From Margaritifera margaritifera (taxonomy: Eukaryota > Mollusca > Bivalvia > Unionida > Margaritiferidae), in NCBI GenBank assembly GCA_029931535.1, contig JAQPZY010001688.1, positions 4,767,001 through 4,831,000 of the forward strand: a DNA stretch of 64,000 nucleotides. Reading direction: 5' to 3'. The stretch's first letter is position 1. Each line of letters opens with the position of its first letter. Below are positions 1 to 8,417 of this stretch, in pieces. A model generated the notes under the pieces. It was not told the origin of the DNA and ran no database searches. It worked only from the letters and a program-made list of their open reading frames with translations. A program made the position numbers and the translations under genes.

Positions 1-399
1 TTTGACACGCTGTCTTGATTTTGCTTGTCGCTAGCTTGTGTAGGCGTCATCCCAATATTTCTATGCTACGTATTGTTATTCTTGTCTACTAGCGAATGCA
101 GCACATCTATATATTTACTCCTTTTTTATTTTGTAAACTTCGCCGCCGTGGTCCACCTAGAGTTTTGCTGGTTTGCGGTTGTCATTGTCCTAGATGCAAA
201 CGCGTCTCTGAGAGCTGTGCCAGTTTTATTGTTTAGTGGCAAGCTCCATACTATATACTTGTTAAAAACATCAATGACCCATTATTCCTGGAATATTTAT
301 GCATGTCTACAAGATCAGCTGACCAGATGTCATCAACACCATTAGCAACAACTCTGCGCCTAGGAAAACGTTTTCTTGCTGGCTTATGTGATGCTTTTG
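1..399 (-). pseudogene. Retroviral-type (DDE) integrase, partial and broken
   Basis: The integrase would insert element DNA into host chromosomes. Read on the minus strand from about 399, the first segment contains DIWSADLVDM, which holds the first catalytic aspartate of the integrase core in Maverick elements. Near base 100 to 1, in another frame, HRNIGMTPTQAS matches the conserved stretch just downstream of the catalytic core. Between them the reading frame is broken by stops and the region of the second acidic residue is not recognisable, so part of the core seems lost. The gene is cut by the window start. It directly follows the phospholipase-like gene, as in Maverick proteins where the two lie next to each other or are fused. 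Confidence 0.75.
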
Positions 400-402
400 C
401 TA

Positions 403-890
403 TTATATCATCTTGGCTGGCTTTTGTTTAGTCACTGGTTTGCTGGCTTTTGTTTGACGACTTTTAGCCGCTAGTTTGGTGCCAACGCCAAGTTTATATT
501 TAAGTCTGACGGCGCCTCTGACAAAAGCTCTGTCAATATACTCTCTCATTCCTGATGGTTTTATCGCGGCTAACTCATCAAGCATTATTTTGTTGCAGCG
601 GATTTTTTTTCTTCTGGATGATCATGCGGCATTGCTGTGGCATCTACTTGGTAATAGTGTTGCTGACCAGGAAGCGGTTGACCATTGGCATCCAGTTGTT
701 TATCCAGAGGATTCCATGGACCAGTATACTTATGTCCTGGAAGAGTCCAGCCGCCTTTTGGCCTAGAAAGTTTTCCAATGAGCGCATGAAGGTTAAGAGC
801 ACTACCATATATATTACAACGCTTACAAACAGAACGGTGTCCAACAATTGTATTGCCTTGAATACAAATATTCTCATCGCAGGCATGCAC
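403..890 (-). pseudogene. Phospholipase A2-like domain protein (VP1u type) of the Maverick
   Basis: Two minus-strand segments, 890-585 and 585-403, continue one protein across a frameshift near 585. The first contains LPGHKYTGPWNPLDKQLD followed by MPHD. The glycine-rich calcium-loop-like part and the His-Asp pair are hallmarks of the parvovirus VP1u-type phospholipase A2 domain, also found in invertebrate Maverick elements. In viruses this domain helps the particle leave the endosome by cutting phospholipids; that role is family knowledge and is not shown here. The second segment is basic and leads into the integrase at 399. The cysteine-rich part upstream (912-1142) may be the N-terminus of the same protein. 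Confidence 0.7.
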
Positions 891-911
891 ATATAACGAG
901 TAAACATAAAA

Positions 912-1142
912 TTATGTGTCAAGTATGATAATAGGCTGAGCGTCAGTATAACAACCAGAAATTGTTTTAACAAACCTGGATTTTCTTTTGCTGCATTCAG
1001 CACATATTGATTGCACTACAGAACGACCATTTTTAATTTGAGATGAAGTTTCTTCAAGACTGTCTGTATTCTTTCTGGATGATAAGCACCACGAAGCTGT
1101 CATTATATTTGGCATTTGCACAAAACACACTTGGAAAAACAT
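912..1142 (-). pseudogene. Zinc-ribbon segment upstream of the phospholipase-like domain
   Basis: A 76-residue open segment with CAECSKRKSRFVK preceded by KNGRSVVQS. A paired-cysteine knuckle after a KNGR turn is typical of a small zinc ribbon that sits before phospholipase A2-like domains in Maverick proteins of invertebrates. The expected first cysteine pair is not intact in this frame (one CFVQM-type cysteine and one WCLS cysteine are seen), so the ribbon is probably damaged. It lies directly between the protease and the phospholipase segment on the same strand. Confidence 0.5.
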
Positions 1143-1194
1143 ACTTATTTCTGCTGGTTCACTTGAAAATATATACTTATTTCTGCTGATTACG

Positions 1195-1500
1195 TTTACT
1201 TAAAACTACCTTATCATTGTCTAGAGTTAGCAGCTGGTTAAATTCCAGTAAGATATCTAATGCGGATTATCTTTGGCAACGTGATATGATAAAATAAATA
1301 CAGTAAAGACCACAAGCTGCACTATTCACATGCGTAATTTGTGTTGAGTTATAAACGCAACCTTTCTTAGCGCCAGAAACATATTTTTTGATCGCGTCAC
1401 ATTGTGGCAGACAAACGAATCGAAATATTCTACGTCGCTACTATCTGGCATGTTTACAACGGCACTTCCAGATCCATCAAAATAATTCTATATGTTTATA
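1195..1500 (-). pseudogene. Adenain-like cysteine protease (maturation protease), degraded
   Basis: The protease would cut capsid and core proteins during particle maturation. On the minus strand, VEYFDSF (near 1434-1418) is the conserved stretch after the catalytic histidine in adenain-type proteases, and NSAACGLYC (near 1330-1300) carries the catalytic cysteine in its usual CG context. They are in different frames, so at least one frameshift separates them. The catalytic histidine region near 1500 is not recognisable. Its place between the core-type proteins and the integrase side fits Maverick gene order. Confidence 0.65.
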
Positions 1501-1602
1501 ACGCAGCTTTCCTTGGCTCTGATTGTTTTTGGCATTCTATCTTGAGAAAAGACACATCGAAATGATATTATATCTTTAAGCGCTTTCTCAATGTCAAAAT
1601 TG

Positions 1603-1982
1603 CTAAGCGGTGCTGTGTTCTGGGTTATTGCAATCCTTGCACTCTCTTTTTTTTTTATTTTTACCACCAACACCTCTGCCAAAGAGACTGCCAAGTAGGT
1701 TAGGTAAAAACAGTCCAGCGGCACCAGCGGCAGGCATGGGCAGCAGAGCTAAGATTCCACCTTGTTTGGTAAGCTGCTGTGCGGACAAATCAAGTATGAG
1801 ACCTTTTCCTGCTGCGCTCTCTTTTCTAATTCATGTTGGCGCTTTGTTAGCATAAGCTTATTGCCAGATGACAACTGCTTTGCTGATAATCTTATTGACA
1901 TTGGACTGCCTCTTGAAGCTGTCGCTGCATTTGTTTTGCGTTGAGCCTCAGACAGAGATAAACTAACTTGCTGATATGGCAT
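1603..1982 (-). pseudogene. Hydrophobic core-type protein, copy 2 (PX-like)
   Basis: Segments 1982-1749 and 1788-1603 join one small protein across a frameshift. The first half has two short polar repeats (SLSLSEAQRK and KLMLTKRQHELEK), each a strand plus a helix. The second half has a glycine/alanine-rich hydrophobic stretch (LPMPAAGAAGLFLPNLLG) and a basic tail (GGKNKKKR). This layout is typical of the small PX/core-type virion proteins of Maverick and adinto-type elements, thought to contact DNA or membrane. No enzyme motif is present. A related copy lies immediately upstream at 2100-2483. Confidence 0.55.
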
Positions 1983-2099
1983 TTCTATTTAAGATGATTA
2001 GACAAAACTTTTTCCAGAGGCCAAGCAGCTGGTTAAGTGTCAGCAGGTTAAGTAAACATTTTGTCAGCAACATTTGTCAGCAACTTAAACAAACACATT

Positions 2100-2483
2100 T
2101 TTATTTTTTCTGCGTCTGAGTCTGCTGCCGCTTACTGCTTTTACGTAGCTCCAGATATTGCTCCAGTGGCTGCTGCCATTCCTAACGAGTCAAGTACATA
2201 TAATATTGTTGGTCTGTAGGCTGTAAGAAGAGGTAAGATCGCTGGTAAACGCCTCCCATGCGAGACAACTGCTTAGAAGAGAATTTTAAAGTTAAGCCCT
2301 TGCCATTATGCTTTGCAGTAATAAACATTTCATGCTATTTTTTTGTAGCGCAAAAACATGTTGTCCGTGATGCAGTTGGTTGTTTCCAAGTTTGTTTGAA
2401 ACGCTAGCATGCTTTCCTTGAGCAGCTGCAATTGCTTGCTGTTGCGACGGCATCAAAATTACTTTTGTTGAGTAGTAGCTCAT
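2100..2483 (-). pseudogene. Hydrophobic core-type protein, copy 1 (paralogue of the gene at 1603-1982)
   Basis: Begins at a methionine at 2483 with polar repeats similar to those of the next gene (VILMPSQQQAIAAAQGKHAS, then HHGQHVFALQKNS). After frame breaks it continues with LPAILPLL and a Gly/Ala-rich tail near 2230-2150. The same strand-helix repeats followed by a hydrophobic Gly/Ala segment point to a tandem duplicate of the PX-like protein. It sits directly after the major capsid gene. Family role: a small virion protein; exact function unknown. Confidence 0.45.
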
Positions 2484-2525
2484 TTATATGATATCGTTAG
2501 ACAAATTATCTGAGATAAGTTTCTT

Positions 2526-3885
2526 CTAGACGATTACGGTTATCTTGCCACTAAGAGCATCCAGTGTCATAAATCTGTCAGCGGTAATGACTGCATATGC
2601 ATAATAGTTTGGTATGGTTACTGCTGGTGCTATAGACTGAAGAGTCCACTTGACTTCAACATCTGCCATGGAATCTTTTGTGATATCCAAATGCTTAGAA
2701 ACATCAAAGTGATAAATAGTATACAGCCTTGCAAATTCATCTAGAGATATTTGTGTTCTTGTATCAACATCCTGATATTTTCCCATAGTCTCCTGAAGCA
2801 TAAGATACGCTCGCGAATAATCTTTAATAAGTGGTGCAAAATTACACAAGTTCACGCTCGGGATATTGTTTGCTATTAACTCTGACAGCAATGCGAGTCA
2901 ATCCCACATTGTCAAAACCCTGGCTATTTGTCTCTTGATCTGCATCTCGTGCTGCGGTTTGAAAAGCTATAAATATGTGTCTTGGTTGTTCACTGTTTGG
3001 CAATATTGCTATCCTCCAGTTCGCAGATAATTGCGCTGGCAAATATGTAACACTTTTATATACTCGCATTTGTTCAAACTAAAGTTTCTTGCTACACCAG
3101 GGAAAAAAGATTATCCAATTCTAGCGCGTGATAAATAGAAGGCGTTATCTTTAGCATCCAAAGAGATAGTTTTGTAAAAATAAATTGTCTGTCAGCACCA
3201 CCAGCTTCATGATGCATGTACGTAGTAGAATCAGATCTTTCCAAAAATAGCGGGTGCTTGAGGCCTCTAAAAACTGTATCAATGTCGTGGCAAAAACCAA
3301 AAATGGAGCTTAGTGGCAACATCATGCACTCTTCATTGTGGCCGCATGTGAGAGTGAGCCTACTTGTAAAACCAAGATTATAATCAGGATTTTCTGGTTC
3401 TATAAAAGCACTGCGAATGGCCGTACGAATTTTAGCTGCATTACTCGTATCCTTGTACCAGAACATGTTTGTTGCTGAACTTCTGCTGTGGTCGTCGCTC
3501 ATCGAAATCAAATTCATAATGGTGCTGGCAGCTGGCAGATAGTTGCTAATGTCCTCAACTTTCTGATTATTAAGTTGATATCGCGCCGTCATAAACAGAC
3601 TGCAGCCATTGTTTGTTAGCGTTATCTGTGCACAAGCAGCAAAATTGGCAGGTGGAGCAGCAGTTGTCTGCAAATAACCTCTGACTTCAATAAAAGGTTA
3701 TGAGACAACAAGTAAACGTCTTTATCTCACGTATCAATAATTCTTGTTCCATGTTTGCTTATTTGATGCGAATCTTTATCCAAATATTTCACATATTCGT
3801 ATCAGTTGTTTATTCATCAATTGGCGCTTCATCAAAGAGCTTGAAATACTCTGGGGTAAATCTAGAGAGATTGTTTATCCTAGTT
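2526..3885 (-). pseudogene. Double jelly-roll major capsid protein, frameshifted
   Basis: This is the main shell protein of the Maverick particle. Three long open segments on the minus strand (3673-3092, 3069-2842, 2891-2526) plus an N-terminal remnant (3885-3690, with FTPEYFKLFDEAPIDE) follow each other in the right order. Recognisable features are LPLSSIFGFCHD and GLKHPLFLER in the middle, PRHIFIAFQTA at the start of the second jelly roll, and YYAYAVITADRFMTLD near the C-terminus. The total, about 440 codons, is near the size expected of Maverick major capsid proteins. At least three frame breaks separate the parts, and stops interrupt the N-terminal part, so no full protein can be made. 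Confidence 0.8.
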
Positions 3886-3977
3886 AGACACAAATTCCCT
3901 TTAGGCCACATCCTGCCATAATATTAGACAGGTTAGGCAGTGATGTGGGCGCCAATCGCATATTGAGTTCGTTCATA

Positions 3978-4181
3978 ATTTCTTAGCCGCGCGTAGACAA
4001 TATTTTTTGGCCTCGGTGGTCATCACACGCTCAGCTTCTTTTGTTGGAGCGATTTCTTTGATGATTTCTTTGATGGGCTCCAATGCAACAGTAGCTGTGA
4101 TTCTGGTGTTCTCATAATGTTAACGGCACCGACAAGTGGGGCAGTTCGTTTGACTAACCCTGGCACTATCCTAGACATTTT
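3978..4181 (-). pseudogene. Small basic protein remnant between the capsid genes
   Basis: Starts at a methionine near 4181 with MSRIVPGLVKRTAPLVGAVN. After a frameshift it continues as a Lys/Glu-rich helix (EAERVMTTEAKKYC) and stops near 3978. It is small, basic and probably helical, between the minor and major capsid genes of the same strand. Small basic virion proteins commonly occur here in Mavericks, but I cannot assign it to a family. Confidence 0.35.
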
Positions 4182-4272
4182 TGAAAACAGCGCTTAATTC
4201 GTATTGGCTTCATTTATACAACACGGTTACATAGTTTTAGTTTTGCGCTCGCAAATGCATATAAAATGGTAC

Positions 4273-4939
4273 TTAATAATTATTAAGATTAACGTTGTTT
4301 CCTGATTGGTCTGTGATTGACATTTTGATTTCTGGTATGCTGTGGACATTGTTGATGGGATAGTAAATTAGCCGCGAAGACTGTAATGTCATCAATGATC
4401 CGGGCGGCACATCAAGACTGGGGCTATAGAAATATGACTTTAGCCTCCTCGCACATCAAATGATCTTTCGGCTATGGAACAGTTTATGAGTAAGCTGTTT
4501 ACGTCGCTAATGTTTACGGGAACGTCGCCATCGTAAACACCATTTTCTTATAGAATGTGCGAACTAAAGCCTAATAGGTTTTATAAGCTGTTGTCAATTA
4601 TAAAGTCAACTCGCTAGCCACCCTTAAGCGTCAATCTTGTTTTAATCGTAGAATAATTTGCCCTCATGATTATATTATCGCCAATATGACCTTTTTCGCC
4701 AATCATTCTTTTAATTTCATCAGCGATGTCAACAATGTTTTACGCACCTGGAATGATGATGAGCAATGTTCCTGCATCATTAGCGGAAGTAAGATATCTA
4801 AACTTGTTGTTGCTGGTTGTAACATTATGAAATGAGTTCCATATTTCATCAGAAATTAGCGCAATCTCATGGTGCGTATCCTGAGATTACTGCTGCTTCC
4901 TTGAGTCAACTTGGAATCAAAGAGGAGAGTTTGAGACAT
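4273..4939 (-). pseudogene. Minor capsid (penton-like, single jelly-roll) protein, degraded
   Basis: Reads from a methionine at 4939 (MSQTLLFDSKLTQ) to a stop at 4273. Segments in slightly different frames show the signature of the Maverick minor capsid protein: IADEIKRMIGEKGHIG followed by ANYSTIKTRLTL, then NISDVNSLLINCSIAERS, a Pro-rich turn, and the C-terminal SITDQSGNNVNL. This protein would close the five-fold vertices of the capsid. Several internal stops and at least two frameshifts make it a pseudogene. About 220 codons is close to full length for the family. Confidence 0.65.
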
Positions 4940-4979
4940 GGCTATATCAGGTCATTCTACCAAACTCTGTAAATAAACT

Positions 4980-6072
4980 TTACTGAAGCAGATTGTCTAG
5001 TATTTCAGTGATCTCATTATCAACTTCTATGCCAACGTTTCCTGCTTGTTTACTGGCCACAAGCAACTTTAGTCGTGCGACAAGCTCTGCGGTATTTCTG
5101 TAGTACTTTATTCCTTTACCAGTATTTAACTTATACTTTTTAGCAAGATCATCAAAATCCAACTTAACTAACTTACCGTGTTTGACAATTTGTACTAAAT
5201 CAAAATCATATGTTTTGCAAAATTTTACATTAGCGCTACAAGATCAGATTTTGTAGACATTATGCTTTTATATTCTTTAGCAGATATTGATCGTCTGTCT
5301 CTAAAACTCTGAAAAATATCGACAGCTTCTTTACGAAATGTGTTGTATTCTACTGCTGTCATGGCTTTGACTAGTTCATTTGGCTCTCTTTTCTTTTTTA
5401 CAGGTGGTTCAAATGCGGCTGCTTGAGTTAATAACTCCGATTGCTGCAGCTCCTCAGTAGCTGGACTAATTATCTCTTCTGCAGATTGTGCTCTGAGCAG
5501 CCTCTCCATTGGTCTTGCTCTTCTTGAACGCGTCTACAACTCTTGGCTCAGGTCTTTTGTTTTTCTGCAGCTCGAGTTCAAGCCCAGGAATATCTTTTTT
5601 CGTCTGCCACATTTTCTAATAAAGTCAGTTAGCTCTTTTCTTGCTTTTTCTATTCGTTCAACCACCTGAGATGGTGGCTTATCTCCCCTTGTTCCTACAA
5701 GGTACTCGTACTCATCTGGTAATAAGTCAACTTCTTGTTTTACCATCAAGTACGTTCTTTTTCTCATCAAACGTTTATTCTAGTCCAGCAAGAGTTGGGG
5801 CAATCTTTTCTAGCACATCTTGCTGATCCCTAACTATTTTTTCTTGTTTGTTGTCCACTTAGCGCTTTGATAGGCAAATCTTACCTAACATCGTGAGCAG
5901 TCTGTTCTATTTGTTGTGTTATTGGCTTAAACAATTTGTGTGCTACGTCGCGCTGAAATTCCTGTTCGCCAACCTTTTCTGCTATAATACGGCCACGAAG
6001 CTGATGTTGCTGCTCTACGTATTTGCGCATGACCTTAGCTTTGTCAACTAGTACAAACGGCATTGTATACAA
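4980..6072 (-). pseudogene. Conserved Maverick protein of unknown function, broken into four frames
   Basis: Four minus-strand segments (6072-5881, 5770-5534, 5509-5225, 5162-4980) form one charged, helical protein of roughly 330 residues interrupted by frameshifts. The start MPFVLVDKAKVMRKY is followed by a long heptad-like helix. The middle holds LLPDEYEYLVGTRGDKPPSQ and the end holds LVARLKLLVASKQAGN with EITEILDNLLQ. I recognise the pattern as a gene that recurs between ATPase and capsid genes of invertebrate Mavericks, but know no function for it. A structural or assembly role is inferred from position only. Confidence 0.5.
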
Positions 6073-6105
6073 TGTATTTGCATAAAATATTGCTGCAGCT
6101 GCTGC

Positions 6106-6720
6106 CTAATTTGGCAGATAAAATTTGTCAAATTCGCGACGATACATTTCTTGAACGTGTTCTGCATCTCTGTGAAAGCTCATACAATTATGTTTGTTGC
6201 TGCCTATAGCTTCGTGATAACACTGCTTAAATTTAGCAGCGTCTATGCCACGACAATGATCGCGTGGGATAGAATCCATGTCGCGATTGTCCAGATCTGA
6301 AAACAAAACAAAGCAGCCAGTGTTGCGGCGGATGTATTTTGGTACGTCGTAGTAATATTGCGCCAAGTATATTGAATTGCAGCGCTTGTTTCGTGACAGC
6401 GAGAAGTATTCTTTGATCTTGTTCATGTTGTCGCGATCTATCTTGATGTCATCAAATACTATTACAGAATCTTTGTCACCATCAATATGTTCTACGGGCG
6501 TTATTTCCTCAGGCTCTAATATTGCAAAAGTTGTTTGCTCTGCATCAGAGCTGCTAATGGATTCATCAAAGTCGCTAAGTGTCTTGTACTTATCTTGGCT
6601 AGGATTAAGCGTAGAGATTGGTACCTTGTCGTAGTTAAGTCTTTTATTTAGCAGCATATTAAAAGCATAGTCGGAATATTCAGCAGCCTTTAGAGCGCAA
6701 CTGGCTTTTGCTGACCACAT
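6106..6720 (-). pseudogene. FtsK/A32-type genome-packaging ATPase without a recognisable Walker A
   Basis: A 204-residue open segment. VIVFDD at residues 86-91 is a Walker B motif, and NSIYLAQ at 115-121 is the sensor strand of the FtsK/HerA-type packaging ATPases of Mavericks and large DNA viruses. The protein would pump element DNA into the capsid. Where the Walker A loop should lie (about residues 5-20) the sequence reads ASCALKAAEYSDYAFNMLLN, with no GxxGxGK. The ATP-binding loop is therefore destroyed or was lost by an indel, although the rest of the frame stayed open. The gene directly follows the exonuclease remnant. Confidence 0.75.
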
Positions 6721-6770
6721 ATCTACTAGTCAATGGGCTACAGCAGATGTTTATAATAATGTTTGGACTG

Positions 6771-7350
6771 CTACTGGATTCTTGCTATAGCGTCAGTAAT
6801 CTCCATTATGAATTTTTCTGTCGTATTCAGGATAAATCCAAGTTGTTCCAACGAGCACTTGCGCAATATAGTATCTACAAGCAGACAAGATGACGCAACA
6901 GCAGATACCTCAAGACCTGATAGTACCTGCGGCAAATAATATTTTGGCAACTTGCCAACGTCTCGCGTAAAAGGACACTTGAATTCCAGCAACAGGATTT
7001 TTTGTCGCTGACAATGTAGCCATCTAGATTATATCTAAAACCATCGAGAGTTTGAATGCAATATCGTTGCCAACTACTTTTTCATTCGTGGTGATCTCAA
7101 CGTATCTTCTGGTAAATGGCTCAAATAATGTACCCACAAAGACACGGCACCGTTACATACTGTGGCTGCGTACTAAGCTTTCTTTTAGCAATATTATGCG
7201 CAGTTGCAGAAGGACAAAGGCCAAGGACTGTTGCTAGCTCATGAGCCACCATCTGTTGCCGATAACGAAGAATACCATTCAGGTGACTTCTCCTTTATTT
7301 GATGCGAGTTAAGAAACGATTCCAATATCGATTTCAGGTCCATTATACAC
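6771..7350 (-). pseudogene. YqaJ-like (lambda-exonuclease fold) viral recombinase, degraded
   Basis: A 73-residue segment (6992-6771) begins with LEFKCPFTRDVGK and continues with KYYLPQVLSGLEVS. The E-x-K within LEFKCP and the PQ helix after it are core parts of PD-(D/E)XK nucleases of the YqaJ/lambda-exonuclease type. Upstream remnants in other frames fit the same fold: an ATDGGS patch near 7290, and GTLFEPFTRRYVEI near 7120, which would be the helix carrying an acidic active-site residue. Such enzymes chew one DNA strand for recombination or replication repair. Stops and frameshifts show it is dead. It is the first gene of the cluster. Confidence 0.6.
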
Positions 7351-7360
7351 TATTTCATCT

Positions 7361-8417
7361 TCAAATGAAAAGCTGTCAGCATCATTTTTGTGTAAAAATA
7401 TATAAAGGGTCGAAGACGCAACAAACTGACAGCAGTGGGTCAAGCATAATTTTTGTGGAACCTCATTATATAATGGTAGAGGGAAAAAATGCCATGTCTT
7501 AGACTGGGTGCTAGCCCTGCTGAATATTTTAGATCCTCAGCAGCTAAGGAAAATCGGAATCACATTACCACTGTACCCGGTCGCTTGTGTGAATGGTTTT
7601 CAGAGGCGGGTTTTTAGCCCATAACCTTTTCAACGTTAAGTTAAGACGGTCCCTATATTTGGACTCCAGCCCGAATATCAAGATAGAGTGGCCTACCCTA
7701 TGAGACAAACATACCTTGAACCAGCCAACTATACATAGAATTCACTTTGTATACAGATCATACTATATTACGTTGACAAGTTTACAGTTAGGCAAATTTG
7801 CATATGACTGTTACTGAAAAAAGATTCGGCACGCAAGGGAAGCAACTCATGTACGCAATCATGGGGATGTAACTAGTGCCAGTCATCAAGGGGAGGTAAC
7901 TCGTGTGTGCCAAATATTTCAGACATCAAGGCAGGTAACACATGTGCGTCAAATATTTCCGCCAAGCTAATTATCACCGTAGGTAGTAATGCAAATGTGG
8001 GCTGGATGAAAACACTTTTGACATATGACCAGGTCGAGGACGAGCGATAGCGAGTACGAAACCATAGAAAATGCCAATAGTGTTTTCATACCCCCACATA
8101 TGCATTACTTCTAATATCCACTTGGAAATCAATTATTCATCTCAATATATAATGCTCAAAAGAAGCTAGGGTTTAATTGTGTTTGGTTCAATCTGGTCTG
8201 GCAGTTTTTGAGAAAAAGTTGAAAATAGCAATTGTTGACGGACGCCAGACGGACGACTGACAACGGACGATGCATTGGCCTTAGGGTCAGTAGAGCTAAA
8301 AGTTATCAAAAAGAAAAGGTATAAAACCCAACAACAATGGTAAATGCATATCATTCAGCAAGGATCTCATAGTTGATAGTTCATTAAAGAATGAGGAGAA
8401 ATAACAATTAAAAAGAC
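7361..8417. other. Spacer with degenerate short repeats; repeat 3' end at 8210-8310
   Basis: No gene seen. Between 7820 and 7970 a short motif of the type GGGGAGGTAACTCGTG recurs about four times in degenerate form. The stretch 8210-8310 (GACGGACGCCAGACGG-like, then GGGTCAGTAGAGCTAAAA) matches the 3' tail of the interspersed repeats at 17.3, 28.8, 34.1 and 47.4 kb, so it is a truncated copy of that tail. It lies just before the point where polymerase homology starts. Confidence 0.5.

Larger units (their letters stand above)
1..7360 (-). mobile_element. Decayed Maverick/Polinton element 1, truncated by the window edge
   Basis: A run of minus-strand coding remnants matches the gene kit of Maverick/Polinton virus-like transposons: integrase, phospholipase A2-like domain, adenain-like protease, two capsid proteins, a packaging ATPase and an exonuclease. 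All are in one direction and tightly spaced. Almost every gene needs at least one frameshift or carries an internal stop, so this is a dead copy. No polymerase B belonging clearly to this copy is seen. It may lie left of base 1, or the polymerase at 8.4 kb may have been its divergent partner. Terminal inverted repeats were not found; the left end is outside the window and the right end fades out near 7.36 kb. Confidence 0.85.

Noticed and set aside
25..345. Plus-strand open frame of 106 codons at the window start
   Set aside because: It lies opposite the integrase remnant on the minus strand and has no motif of its own.
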